A DNA stretch of 64,000 bases, from the NCBI GenBank assembly GCA_013361525.1, contig JABFXY010000065.1:62001-126000 (forward strand), given 5' to 3'. Within the stretch, counting starts at the first letter, position 1. Every line of letters starts with the position of its first letter. The DNA comes from Polyangiaceae bacterium (GTDB lineage Bacteria; Myxococcota_A; Polyangia; Polyangiales; Polyangiaceae). The position numbers and the translations under genes are program-made. Positions 25,112 through 33,002 of this stretch are shown here, in pieces. The notes beneath the pieces were generated by a model that was not told the origin of the DNA, ran no database searches, and worked only from the letters and a program-made list of their open reading frames with translations.

Positions 25112-26881
25112 TTGAGCAAGATCGCGAGGCTGTCGGATGCCATCGGCGCGCACGTGCGCCCGGGGATGCACCTCAACTTCGCGTCGACGCCGAGCCGCTC
25201 CAATGCGGCCCTGCGCGCGCTCGCGCGGGCGTTCCGCGGGACGTCTCCAGGCTTCGAGGTCTCGGCGACGGGGTTTCACTCGACCGCTCACCTCATTGGC
25301 ATTCATCGCCTCGCCAAACGGCAAATCTCTTGTTTCTTCGGAGACAACTACCCTGTTCCTAGACCCAATTCGCTCTACACGACACTCGCCAAAGAAGGCA
25401 TCGAGCTCGAGCATTGGTCGCTGCTCACCTATGTGACCGCGCTCCGCGCCGGTGCCATGGGTCAGCCGTGGGGCGTCGTAAAGGCATCCGCTTCGACGAC
25501 CCTCTTCGAAGAGCTCCGGGCCGCGGGGAAGTTCATGACCGTCTGCGACTCTGCGGGCGGCGAGATTGGTCTGGTGCGCGCGATGGTGCCGGACATCACG
25601 TTCGTGCACGGCGCAATGGGCGACGAGCACGGCAATGTCGTCTTCTCCCCTCCCCATTCAGAAGGCTTCTGGGGCGCTTACGCCGCACGGCGTGGGGTCA
25701 TTGCGACGGTCGAGCGGATCGTGCCTGCTTCACGTCTCGAGGTGCTCCGCGACGCGGTGAAGATCGCGCCTTCACGCGTCCTCGCCGTGTGCGAGGAGCC
25801 GTTCGGTTGCCACCCCCAGCCGCTCTACACAGCGCCGCTCTTCAATGCGCCCGGCTACCAAGACGACTTCGACATGTACGAAGAGCTGCGGACGCTCGCT
25901 CAAGATCCGGCCGCGTACGCGCAATTCGAGGCGCGCGTGCTCGATGCGCCCGATCCCAATGCCGCATACCGTGAGAGCGTCGGCGCGCCCCGCCTGGCGT
26001 CGCTCTCGGAGTCGTTGCCGCGGCCGAGCTCACGCCCACCCGGGCCGTCGTCGAGCCCCCCTCCCCCGCTCGACCGAATGACGCCGGTTCCTTCTTCTTC
26101 GCGGAAGCCCGACGCCGCGGTGCGCGCGACGTCGATCCTGCTGGTATTGGGATCGCGCGTGATTGCGAATCTCGTTCGCGACAAGGGTTACAAGACCATC
26201 CTTGCCGGTATTGGTCACAGCTTCATCGCGTCGCGGATGGCGAAGCTCGCGCTGGAGCAAGAGGGGATCGATATCGCGGTCACGGTGGAGACGGGTCTTT
26301 ACGAGGTCGATCCCAAGCCGCGATCGTCGTCGTTTTTGCTCAGCTACGAGCATATGGCGCGGGCCAAGCGGCTCTCGAACGTGGAGGACATCCTCGGTGT
26401 GCTCACCTGCGGCGCTGCCGAGAGCTGCTTGGGTGTCCTCGGCGCCGCGCAGATCGGTCCCGACGGCTCATTCAACAGCACACGTCTGAACGACGGGAAG
26501 ATCCTCGTCGGCTCCGGCGGCGCGCACGACATCGCGACGAATGCCGCCGAGGTGGTGCTGCTATCGCGCTGCGAGCCGTCGAGGCTCGTCCGCGAGCTCG
26601 ATTACGTGACGAGCCCGGGGGTGCGCGTTCGCAACGTCGTCACGGATCTCTGCGTCTTCGCCCGTGCGGAGGCGAAAAGCCCGTGGTCGCTTACCGACGT
26701 GTATCCCGCGCACGGCGGACGCGGGCTCGACTACGCGGTCGATTTTGTCCGCGAACAATGCCCTTGGGCCTACGACGTACCGGAGGACGGGGAGCTCGCG
26801 CCGCTCATTTCGACGGCGGAGATGCGTCTCGTGCACGAGTTCGATCGCGAAGGCTCGTTCTGGCGACGAGAAGGCGGCTGA
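25112..26881 (+). CDS. family I CoA-transferase, fused alpha and beta halves
   Basis: 589 residues. The first half resembles glutaconate-CoA-transferase alpha subunits (MHLNFASTPSRSNAALRALA, then DITFVHGAMGDEHGNVVF). After a Pro/Ser-rich linker (about residues 310-340, PSSRPPGPSSSPPPP) comes the beta-like half (VGSGGAHDIAT, VVTDLCVFA). Normally these are two genes (GctA/GctB; the related AibA/AibB of myxobacteria act as a decarboxylase). It may activate, swap or decarboxylate an acyl-CoA for the neighbouring ketosynthases. TTG start with GAGAGG 7-8 nt upstream. The catalytic Glu was not located with confidence. Confidence 0.85.
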   Translation: MSKIARLSDAIGAHVRPGMHLNFASTPSRSNAALRALARAFRGTSPGFEVSATGFHSTAHLIGIHRLAKRQISCFFGDNYPVPRPNSLYTTLAKEGIELEHWSLLTYVTALRAGAMGQPWGVVKASASTTLFEELRAAGKFMTVCDSAGGEIGLVRAMVPDITFVHGAMGDEHGNVVFSPPHSEGFWGAYAARRGVIATVERIVPASRLEVLRDAVKIAPSRVLAVCEEPFGCHPQPLYTAPLFNAPGYQDDFDMYEELRTLAQDPAAYAQFEARVLDAPDPNAAYRESVGAPRLASLSESLPRPSSRPPGPSSSPPPPLDRMTPVPSSSRKPDAAVRATSILLVLGSRVIANLVRDKGYKTILAGIGHSFIASRMAKLALEQEGIDIAVTVETGLYEVDPKPRSSSFLLSYEHMARAKRLSNVEDILGVLTCGAAESCLGVLGAAQIGPDGSFNSTRLNDGKILVGSGGAHDIATNAAEVVLLSRCEPSRLVRELDYVTSPGVRVRNVVTDLCVFARAEAKSPWSLTDVYPAHGGRGLDYAVDFVREQCPWAYDVPEDGELAPLISTAEMRLVHEFDREGSFWRREGG

Positions 26882-26890
26882 CGGAGGACC

Positions 26891-27835
26891 ATGGAACGAG
26901 TCTCGATCACCGGGGTCGGCAGCTACCTGCCGAAGAAGTCGCTCGACAACACCACGCTGCCGCCGCTCGACAAGCCGGTGTCGGACGAGGACAAGGCGCG
27001 CGTCGGCGTCTTTGCGCGAGGATGGGCCGAGGGCGAGGAGACGATCCCGTTCATGGCCGCCGAGGCCGCGCGGCGAGCGCTGGAAAAGGCAAACGTCGCC
27101 GCCGAAGACCTCGACATGCTCGTCCTCTCGAATTGGACCCAGCGGCGCTACTTGCCGGACTTCGCGCCGAAGGTTCAGGCGCTCCTCGGCGCACACCGCG
27201 CGTTCGCCTACGATGTCGGCTGCGCGTGCGCGGGGTTCGTCTACGGCGTCGGCATGGTGCACGGCTTCATGCAGGCGCAGCGCGTGCGCCGCGCGCTCGT
27301 CGTCGCCGCGGAGACGACCTCGCAGCGAGGACGGCCGGCGAGCAAGTCGACATTGGTATTCGGCGACGGCGCAGGGGCTTTCGTGCTCGAGCGAGGCTCC
27401 GACCGCGGCGCCACGCTGGTCGACTTCGAGCTCGCGACCGACGGACGTCATTTCGAGGCGATGGAGATCAACGACGCCGGCCACGTCGTCACCCATATCG
27501 ATCAGAAGCAGCTCATCCACCTCGCGACCAAGAGCTTCGCGGACATGACGAAGGCCGTCCTCGATCGCAATGGTCTATCGCTCAAAGACGTGCGCTGGAT
27601 TGTCCCCCATTCGGGCACCGCGGGTGTTCAAGCGGCGTTGCTCAAGACGCTCGACGTCCCGGCGGACAAGGTGCTCACCAATTTCGCGACCGTCGGAAAC
27701 ACCTCGTCCGCGGCGATCCCGATCGCGCTCGATCACTTCTTGCGACAAGGGACAATCAAACCGGGAGACCTCGTCCTCTCCCCCACGACCGGCAGCGGAT
27801 GGTACGCCGCCGCCATGCTCTACCGCGCAGGATGA
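26891..27835 (+). CDS. KASIII (FabH-like) with full catalytic triad
   Basis: 314 residues. Cys113 in GCACAGFVYG, His240 in RWIVPHSGTAG and Asn270 in TVGNTSSAAIP make the complete FabH triad, unlike its paralogue at 24034. It would start chains by condensing an acyl-CoA with malonyl-ACP. It lies 9 bp after the CoA-transferase, which may supply its starter, and overlaps the following SDR by 4 nt. ATG start; GGAGG precedes it. Confidence 0.92.
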   Translation: MERVSITGVGSYLPKKSLDNTTLPPLDKPVSDEDKARVGVFARGWAEGEETIPFMAAEAARRALEKANVAAEDLDMLVLSNWTQRRYLPDFAPKVQALLGAHRAFAYDVGCACAGFVYGVGMVHGFMQAQRVRRALVVAAETTSQRGRPASKSTLVFGDGAGAFVLERGSDRGATLVDFELATDGRHFEAMEINDAGHVVTHIDQKQLIHLATKSFADMTKAVLDRNGLSLKDVRWIVPHSGTAGVQAALLKTLDVPADKVLTNFATVGNTSSAAIPIALDHFLRQGTIKPGDLVLSPTTGSGWYAAAMLYRAG

Positions 27836-28563
27836 GCACGTTGAACGGCAAGGTGGCAGTCGTGACGGGCGCCACGTCCGGTATCGGCGAGGCCATCACG
27901 GCGCAGCTCGTCGAACGAGGTGCGGCGGTCGTCGGGGTGGGTCGAGACGAGGCGAAGCTGGGGCTCCTCTCGGCGAAACACGGCAATTCGTTCACGGGCG
28001 TGGCTGCTGATCTCGCAGACGAAGCGGCCCGCTCGCGGTTGATCGAGCAAGTGAGCGCCCGCTTCGAGCGCGTCGACTTCCTCATCAACAACGCCGCGGA
28101 GGTGCCCTATGCGGCGCCGCTCGAGACGGCGATCGACCGATGGCGCGCGCTCCGCGAGGTGAACCTGCTCGCGGCGATCGATCTCACACAACGGCTGGTG
28201 CCGCGAATGGGCGGAACGGGCCACGTGGTAAACGTCTCCTCGGTCTCCGGGCGTTTTGCGGCGAATGCCCGCTTTGGCACGTATGCGGTGACGAAGCGCG
28301 CGCTCGACGGCTTTACCGATGCGGTTCGGTTGGAGCTCGAGGGCACGGGGGTGAAGGTGACGTCCATCGTGCCGGGGCTGGTGGATACGCCGGTTTATGG
28401 GAAGGTCGCGGGGTTCGAGAAGACGTTGAAGAGGTTGCGGGACGCGATTCCGACGTGGCTTTCGGCGGGGGATATTGCGGCGGCGGTGGTGTGGGCGCTG
28501 GAGCAGCCGGTGCATGTGGTGATTGCGGAGATGGTGGTGTTGCCGAAGGGGCAAAGTCGATAA
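27832..28563 (+). CDS. SDR family oxidoreductase (ketoreductase candidate)
   Basis: 243 residues, ATG overlapping the previous stop. TGATSGIG (residues 12-19), NNAAE, VVNVSSVSG and YAVTK are the classical SDR motifs. In this operon it is the likely ketoreductase acting on the KAS/KASIII products. Immediately after its TAA the inverted-repeat element begins, so it used to be followed directly by the genes now at 29292 and 29711. Confidence 0.92.
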   Translation: MSTLNGKVAVVTGATSGIGEAITAQLVERGAAVVGVGRDEAKLGLLSAKHGNSFTGVAADLADEAARSRLIEQVSARFERVDFLINNAAEVPYAAPLETAIDRWRALREVNLLAAIDLTQRLVPRMGGTGHVVNVSSVSGRFAANARFGTYAVTKRALDGFTDAVRLELEGTGVKVTSIVPGLVDTPVYGKVAGFEKTLKRLRDAIPTWLSAGDIAAAVVWALEQPVHVVIAEMVVLPKGQSR

Positions 28564-28572
28564 GGGCTGGGG

Positions 28573-28674
28573 TCGCGGCTAGGGCTAGGGGCGCGGCTAG
28601 GGCTAGGGGCGCGGCTAGGGCTAGGGTCAGGGCTTCGGCTGGGGCTGGGGTCAGGGCTTCGGCTGGGGCTGGGG
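28573..28674. repeat. two tandem repeat blocks at the left end of the element
   Basis: Three copies of an 18-bp unit GCGCGGCTAGGGCTAGGG (28573, 28591, 28609; the first has T for G at its first base) are followed by two perfect copies of a 24-bp unit beginning TCAGGGCTTCGG (28627, 28651). The GGGCTAGGG core also occurs, inverted, at 29200-29242 on the other side of the four-helix-bundle gene, so the transcript could fold into a long stem around the gene. Confidence 0.9.
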
Positions 28675-28788
28675 TTTGATGGGGTCGGTCACGCCCTATC
28701 GCGCACGAGCCGCGCCAGCGCGCGCTGCGCTGACGGTCTTCGGTATTTAGTCGCGCGCGCTGTCACGGCTCCTGCGCGGTGGGGGGGC

Positions 28789-29145
28789 ATGACCAACCCC
28801 ATCAAACTTTCCAGTCCATCGTTGCCTCACCACAAGCTCGTTGCGTACAACGTCGCGGTCGAATTCCTTCTTGCGGTCAAGGCCGCCAGGGTGCGCGATG
28901 CGAAGCTCCGGGATGAGGCGATTCGTGCCGCTAAGAGCGCGTGCTGCAACTGCGCCGAAGGCGCCGGGCGCGTCACGCGTGGCGATAAAGCACGCGCCTT
29001 CGCGATTGCGCGTGGCGAGGCAGTCGAGGCGGTTGCCGCGGTCGAGATCGCTGCGCACGCCGGCGACACCTCGCAGGAGGCCGCCGACCGGTGCGTAAAG
29101 ATCGCCGGCCGTCTCGTCGCTCTGCTTACGGCCCTCACCCGATAG
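28789..29145 (+). CDS. four-helix-bundle protein (23S rRNA intervening-sequence/S23 family)
   Basis: 118 residues, basic and helical. The start of the family pattern is visible (LPHHKLVAYNVAVEFLLAV), followed by RDEAIRAAKSACCNCAEGAGR and a final AGRLVALLTALTR, in line with four-helix-bundle proteins first seen in 23S rRNA intervening sequences; relatives also act as accessory proteins of diversity-generating retroelements. They bind nucleic acid. It sits alone between large inverted repeats, with no reverse transcriptase nearby. G-rich sequence just before ATG could serve as a binding site. The antisense frame is open too, but has no homology. Confidence 0.85.
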   Translation: MTNPIKLSSPSLPHHKLVAYNVAVEFLLAVKAARVRDAKLRDEAIRAAKSACCNCAEGAGRVTRGDKARAFAIARGEAVEAVAAVEIAAHAGDTSQEAADRCVKIAGRLVALLTALTR

Positions 29146-29291
29146 CAATCGCCGCGGCCCGCGGTTCACGCCGCGGGTCGCCGCGCTCCGACCCTCAGCC
29201 CCTAGCCCTAGCCCACCCAGCCCTAGCCCTAGCCCTAGCCCCGACCCCAGCCCATCCGCGGTGAGCTCTCCGGTCTGCGTATGATGCACCC

Positions 29292-29714
29292 ATGGACGAC
29301 GACCTCATCCAACGTTCCGAGCGCTACCTCGACGGACTCTTCGGCGAAGGCGCAGGCGAAAAGCACACTCGCTTCGTCGATCGCCTGAAGAACCCCGCGA
29401 TGCGCGAGACGTTGCATCGCTATCACGTGATGGAGTCGGACACGACACACCTGTCCGTCGAGGAGAACTACCTTATCGGGATGACGGTCTTGTTCGCGAC
29501 GCGCGCCTACGCGCCCGCGTGCATGTTCGCCAAAACCCTTCTCCACCTGGGGGTCTCCAAAGACAAGCTCCTCGAGGCGGCAGCTCGGCTATCGATGTGG
29601 GTGGGCGGTGTTCCTGCGGCCGAAGCGTCGGCGCACCTGCAGCGAGCGATTCGCGAATTCGAAAAGGACGGCCTTGGATCCATGGAAGCCTGGTTTCCCA
29701 AGGGTGAGCCGTGA
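29292..29714 (+). CDS. helical protein, carboxymuconolactone-decarboxylase/AhpD-like
   Basis: 140 residues, all helical by appearance. ENYLIGMTVLFATRAYAPAC, then LLHLGVSKDKLLEAAARLSM, has the length and rhythm of the CMD/AhpD fold (helix, small-residue turn, GVSxEE-type helix). It lacks the AhpD CxxC pair, having a single Cys in APACMF, so it is unlikely to be a peroxidase partner. It overlaps the FabI-like gene by 4 nt (GTGA), and may be a lyase or cyclase-like partner in the fatty-acid-like operon. The family call is moderate. Confidence 0.7.
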   Translation: MDDDLIQRSERYLDGLFGEGAGEKHTRFVDRLKNPAMRETLHRYHVMESDTTHLSVEENYLIGMTVLFATRAYAPACMFAKTLLHLGVSKDKLLEAAARLSMWVGGVPAAEASAHLQRAIREFEKDGLGSMEAWFPKGEP

Positions 29715-30496
29715 GCGGCGCGGCATTGCTCGCCGGAAAGAAGGGCGTCGTGGTCGGCGTTTCCTCGCCGAACAGCATCGGGCACGCGTGCGCCCGCCGC
29801 CTCGTGGACCTCGGCGCAGAGGTGGTCATCACGCACCGCCGCGGTGCAGAAGAAGGCGACGCGCTCGCGGCGAGCTCGGGAGCAGTGCGACACGTCACGC
29901 TCGACGTGACCGACGATAGGTCCATCGCCGAAGCCTTCGACCAAGCGGCCTCCGCCCTCGGCCCCTTCGACTTCGTCGTTCACTCGGTCATGGGCGTCCC
30001 CGACGGCGTGCTATCCAATCCGCTCGTCGACGTCTCACGAGGAGACTTCGCGAAGGTGCTCGACGTCGGGGCTTATTCGCTAATCGCCGTCGCGCGCGCC
30101 GCCACTCCACTCCTCAAGAGCTCGGGTGCGGGCCGCATCGTGACGATCAGCTCGTGCGGCGCCGCCTCGATGACGCCCGGCTATCACGTCGCGGGGATCG
30201 CCAAGGCGGCGCTGGAAGCCGCGGCGATGTATCTCGCCTATGAGCTCGGTAAAGACAATATCCTCTGCAATGTCGTCAGCCCGGGCCTTGTTGGAACGGA
30301 CGGCGCGTTGCGCGCCGTCGGCTCGAAGAACGCCGAGGCCACACGCGCGATCTTCGAGAAAAAGGCGCCGACGCGAAAGGCCGTCGAGCTCGAAGACATC
30401 GCCGATGCCGTCGCTTGGCTGGTGAGCCCAATGGCGAGGAACGTAACGGCCGAAGTCATCACCCTCGATGGTGGTTATTCGCGGCTCTATTTCTAA
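29711..30496 (+). CDS. enoyl-ACP reductase, FabI-like SDR
   Basis: 261 residues, GTG start overlapping the previous stop. It has FabI traits: GVSSPNSIGHACARRL in place of the normal GxxxGxG, DFVVHSVMG, SSCGAASMTPGYHVAGIAK with Tyr-x6-Lys (about residues 157-164), and ITLDGGYS at the end. It probably reduces the enoyl intermediate of the pathway begun by the ketosynthases upstream, giving a full elongation set together with KAS, SDR and two KASIII. It could also be a duplicate conferring resistance to FabI inhibitors. Confidence 0.9.
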   Translation: MSGAALLAGKKGVVVGVSSPNSIGHACARRLVDLGAEVVITHRRGAEEGDALAASSGAVRHVTLDVTDDRSIAEAFDQAASALGPFDFVVHSVMGVPDGVLSNPLVDVSRGDFAKVLDVGAYSLIAVARAATPLLKSSGAGRIVTISSCGAASMTPGYHVAGIAKAALEAAAMYLAYELGKDNILCNVVSPGLVGTDGALRAVGSKNAEATRAIFEKKAPTRKAVELEDIADAVAWLVSPMARNVTAEVITLDGGYSRLYF

Positions 30497-30522
30497 CCGG
30501 CAGATCTGCGCCCGGGGACGGC

Positions 30523-31440
30523 ATGATTGCGCACGAACGACGCGAACGCACGTCCGCCGACGCGCTGGCGACCCATCTGCCCGGCAGCATCGTTGCGTCG
30601 AGCAGCGGTCACTGCTGGAAGGATCTGTCCGTTCGGATCTTTCGCCGTCCGTTGGAGGAAGACAGCGTCATCGTGCCCGCCGTTCCGGAACCGCTGATCG
30701 TGTGGATCCTCTCCGGATCCGTGGTGTTGGAGGAACGCGAGCTCGGCGGCGAATGGACCGCAAACCAGATTGGGGCGGGCGACTTTTTCCTCACGATGTC
30801 GAATACGCCGTACGAGCTCCGCTGGCGAGCGATGAGCGACGAGCCGTTCGAGCCGATGCACGTGTATCTGAGCCTACCGTTGTACGAGCGCGCCGTTAAA
30901 GACGTGTGGGGTGAAGCCGGCACCACCCGGCCGTTGCGCGAAGTCTCCGGTCACAGTGATCCGGTGCTCTCGATGTTCCTTGGTCAGCTTCGCGAGGAGC
31001 TGGTGACGAGCCACCCGCCCAGCGCGCTTTTCGTGCAGGGCATCGCCCAAAGTCTCGCCGTGTACCTCGCGCGCAATTACACCGATACGAGCGCTCGTCC
31101 TCTCCGACACCTTCATCGTGCCGGGCTCTCCGCCTTCACCTTGCGCAAGATCACCGACATCATGGAACGTCAGCTCGAGAAAGGCATCGAGCTCGAGCGG
31201 CTCGCTCGCGCGGCGGGGATGAGCCCGTTTCACTTCTCCCGCCAATTCAAGAAGGCGACCGGGTTTTCCCCTTCGCAATACTTCATTCGGATGCGAATGG
31301 CGAAGGCTCGCCTTCTCCTACGGGAGACGAATCGAAGCGTCATCGAGGTCGGCCTGGCCGTCGGATACGGCAGCCCGAGCCATTTCGCGCAGGTATTTCG
31401 GCGCGAGGTCGGCGTATCCCCGACGGATTATCGCCGATAG
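30523..31440 (+). CDS. AraC-family regulator
   Basis: 305 residues from ATG 30523, with GGGGA about 6 nt upstream; longer frames overlap FabI and are rejected. The N-terminal 160 residues are a cupin-like effector domain (IVWILSGSVVLEERE, GDFFLTMSNTPYEL). The C-terminal double HTH has IELERLARAAGMSPFHFSRQ and VIEVGLAVGYGSPSHFAQVF with the closing GVSPTDYRR. It lies 27 bp downstream of the FabI-like gene on the same strand and may control that operon. Confidence 0.93.
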   Translation: MIAHERRERTSADALATHLPGSIVASSSGHCWKDLSVRIFRRPLEEDSVIVPAVPEPLIVWILSGSVVLEERELGGEWTANQIGAGDFFLTMSNTPYELRWRAMSDEPFEPMHVYLSLPLYERAVKDVWGEAGTTRPLREVSGHSDPVLSMFLGQLREELVTSHPPSALFVQGIAQSLAVYLARNYTDTSARPLRHLHRAGLSAFTLRKITDIMERQLEKGIELERLARAAGMSPFHFSRQFKKATGFSPSQYFIRMRMAKARLLLRETNRSVIEVGLAVGYGSPSHFAQVFRREVGVSPTDYRR

Positions 31441-31579
31441 GACGAGGCATCCGCCGCCGCGGCTCTTCTGCGCAAGAGTCCAACAGCGTGAGCAAGACAC
31501 CGGCAGAAGACGGCTGCGATCGACGCCATCATTTCACCGTGAACGACCTCGTATCGTGCGTGGACAGAACGGCATCGAA

Positions 31580-32971
31580 ATGAAAACCCACATTCCCGAC
31601 GACGGAGCGACCCCGGAGCGTCCCCAGTCTCGTCTGCGGCGCCGCGGCGCGCTCGCGGCAACAACGACCATCGGTTTCGTCATCGGCGCGTGGGTGGGCC
31701 GTTACTTCGGACGGCCTACCCAGCAGTCCAGCGCACCCGAAAACGCGCGCTATGAACGGGGCCTCGAGGCGCTCAAGGCCGTCGGCGGTCCCGATTATGA
31801 CCGCACGGTCCAGGCGCTGGACCCCCTCTCGCGCGACATGTCGCGACTGAACATCGAGGGTCCCTACGGGGACGTCATGTCCCGGCCCGGTCTCGCGCTG
31901 AAGAGCCGAGAGCTCGTGAACGTCGCGGCAATTACGGCGCTCGCCAGCGCCCGTCCCGCGCTCAAGTACCATGTTGCCGGCATGCTCAACACCGGATGGC
32001 GGCCGGAAGAAATCGTCGAGACCGTGCTCCATGCGGTCGTCTACGTGGGCTTTCCGGCCGCGCAGAACGGCATCTGGGTCGTCCGCGAAGTCTTCCGCGA
32101 ACGCGGCGTGGACTACCGCCCGACGTCCGCGCGACCTGAAGGTGATGCCTGGCAACTCGGCATCGAGCACTTGCGAGCCACGAGCGGAGACAGGGCCAGC
32201 GAGATTGCGGGTGCGCTCACAGACGTAGCGCCCGATCTCGCCCGGCTCACCGTGGAGTTCGCACACGGCGAAATTTGGAACCGTCCGGCAATGAGCGTGA
32301 AGGATCGCGCGCTCGCGACCCTTGCGATGGTGATCGCCAACGGCAATCAAGATAATGCCGTCCGCTACCATGTAGAAGCATGCCTGCGGTCCGGCTGGAC
32401 CCGCGAGCAGCTGACGGAGGTACTTATCCAACTACCAGTCTATGTGGGGTGGCCAAAGGCGCTCGCCGCGACAGGTCCAGCGCTCGAGGTGTTCCAGCGC
32501 GTGGAGCGGGAAGGTTTGACGCCCGCCTCCGCTCGGACCGAAGGCTTGGCGAGCCAGCGCCAATCGGAGAACGCAGGCACGCGCTATGCGCGCGGCCTCG
32601 ACGCCCTCGGTCGCATCAGCAAGGCGTCCGGCAAAGCCGTGGTGAACAGCTTCGACGATATCGCCCCCGATCTCGGCCGGTACATCGTCGAGTTCTCCTA
32701 TGGTGATGTCTTCGGCCGTCCGAACCTCGACCTGAAGACACGCGAGCTCGCCACGGTCGCCGCGCTCACCGCAAAGGGTACGGCAGCCGACGCCGTCCCC
32801 CTCAAGGTCCATGTACATGCCGCGCTCAATGTCGGCGCGAGCCACGAAGAGGTCGTCGAGGCGATCATGCATATGCTGCCGTATGCGGGCTTCGTCTCGG
32901 TGCAGCAGGCCATGACCCTCGCCGCGGAGGTGTTCGCCGAGCGCGGAGTGACGGGCGAGTCGAACCAATAG
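31580..32971 (+). CDS. exported protein with three tandem carboxymuconolactone-decarboxylase domains
   Basis: About 463 residues. The N-terminus has a twin-Arg-like stretch and a hydrophobic segment (RLRRRGALAATTTIGFVIGA). Three repeats follow, each with the same pattern: ERGLEALKAVGG/AWQLGIEHLRATSG/RYARGLDALGRISK, then Pro-Asp or Pro-Leu, LKSRELVNVAAI/VKDRALATLAMV/LKTRELATVAAL, KYHVAGMLNTGW/RYHVEACLRSGW/KVHVHAALNVGA, and a final YVGFPAA/YVGWPKA/YAGFVSV. CMD proteins normally have one such unit. The CxxC of peroxidase-type members is missing, so the His in the third motif is the best active-site candidate. The upstream GTG at 31556 is an alternative start. Confidence 0.88.
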   Translation: MKTHIPDDGATPERPQSRLRRRGALAATTTIGFVIGAWVGRYFGRPTQQSSAPENARYERGLEALKAVGGPDYDRTVQALDPLSRDMSRLNIEGPYGDVMSRPGLALKSRELVNVAAITALASARPALKYHVAGMLNTGWRPEEIVETVLHAVVYVGFPAAQNGIWVVREVFRERGVDYRPTSARPEGDAWQLGIEHLRATSGDRASEIAGALTDVAPDLARLTVEFAHGEIWNRPAMSVKDRALATLAMVIANGNQDNAVRYHVEACLRSGWTREQLTEVLIQLPVYVGWPKALAATGPALEVFQRVEREGLTPASARTEGLASQRQSENAGTRYARGLDALGRISKASGKAVVNSFDDIAPDLGRYIVEFSYGDVFGRPNLDLKTRELATVAALTAKGTAADAVPLKVHVHAALNVGASHEEVVEAIMHMLPYAGFVSVQQAMTLAAEVFAERGVTGESNQ

Positions 32972-33002
32972 CGTGGTAGGCGGTACGCTACCTCTGCCCG
33001 TC

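Larger units (their letters stand above)
28564..29253. mobile_element. 690-bp inverted-repeat element carrying a four-helix-bundle gene
   Basis: The left end (28564-28590) and right end (29227-29253) are inverted repeats matching at 26 of 27 positions; the left arm starts GGGCTGGGGTCGCGGC. The left side continues into tandem repeats, the right side into more CCCTAGCC units. One gene, a four-helix-bundle protein, lies inside. No transposase is present. The element starts the base after the SDR stop and separates what looks like one operon. Members of this protein family are known from 23S rRNA intervening sequences, which are also bounded by inverted repeats; a copy outside rRNA suggests a small mobile or mobilised cassette. 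Mobility is inference. Confidence 0.6.

Noticed and set aside
26683..27831. N-terminal extension of the SDR that ends at 28563
   Set aside because: It would overlap the CoA-transferase and KASIII genes; the SDR fold starts at ATG 27832 with an ATGA overlap.
28573..28674. CRISPR array
   Set aside because: The units are directly adjacent with no spacers; this is a simple tandem repeat. No cas genes are nearby.
28747..29289. Minus-strand frame opposite the four-helix-bundle gene
   Set aside because: Its N-terminus is a translation of the GGGCTAGGG repeats and no family is recognisable.
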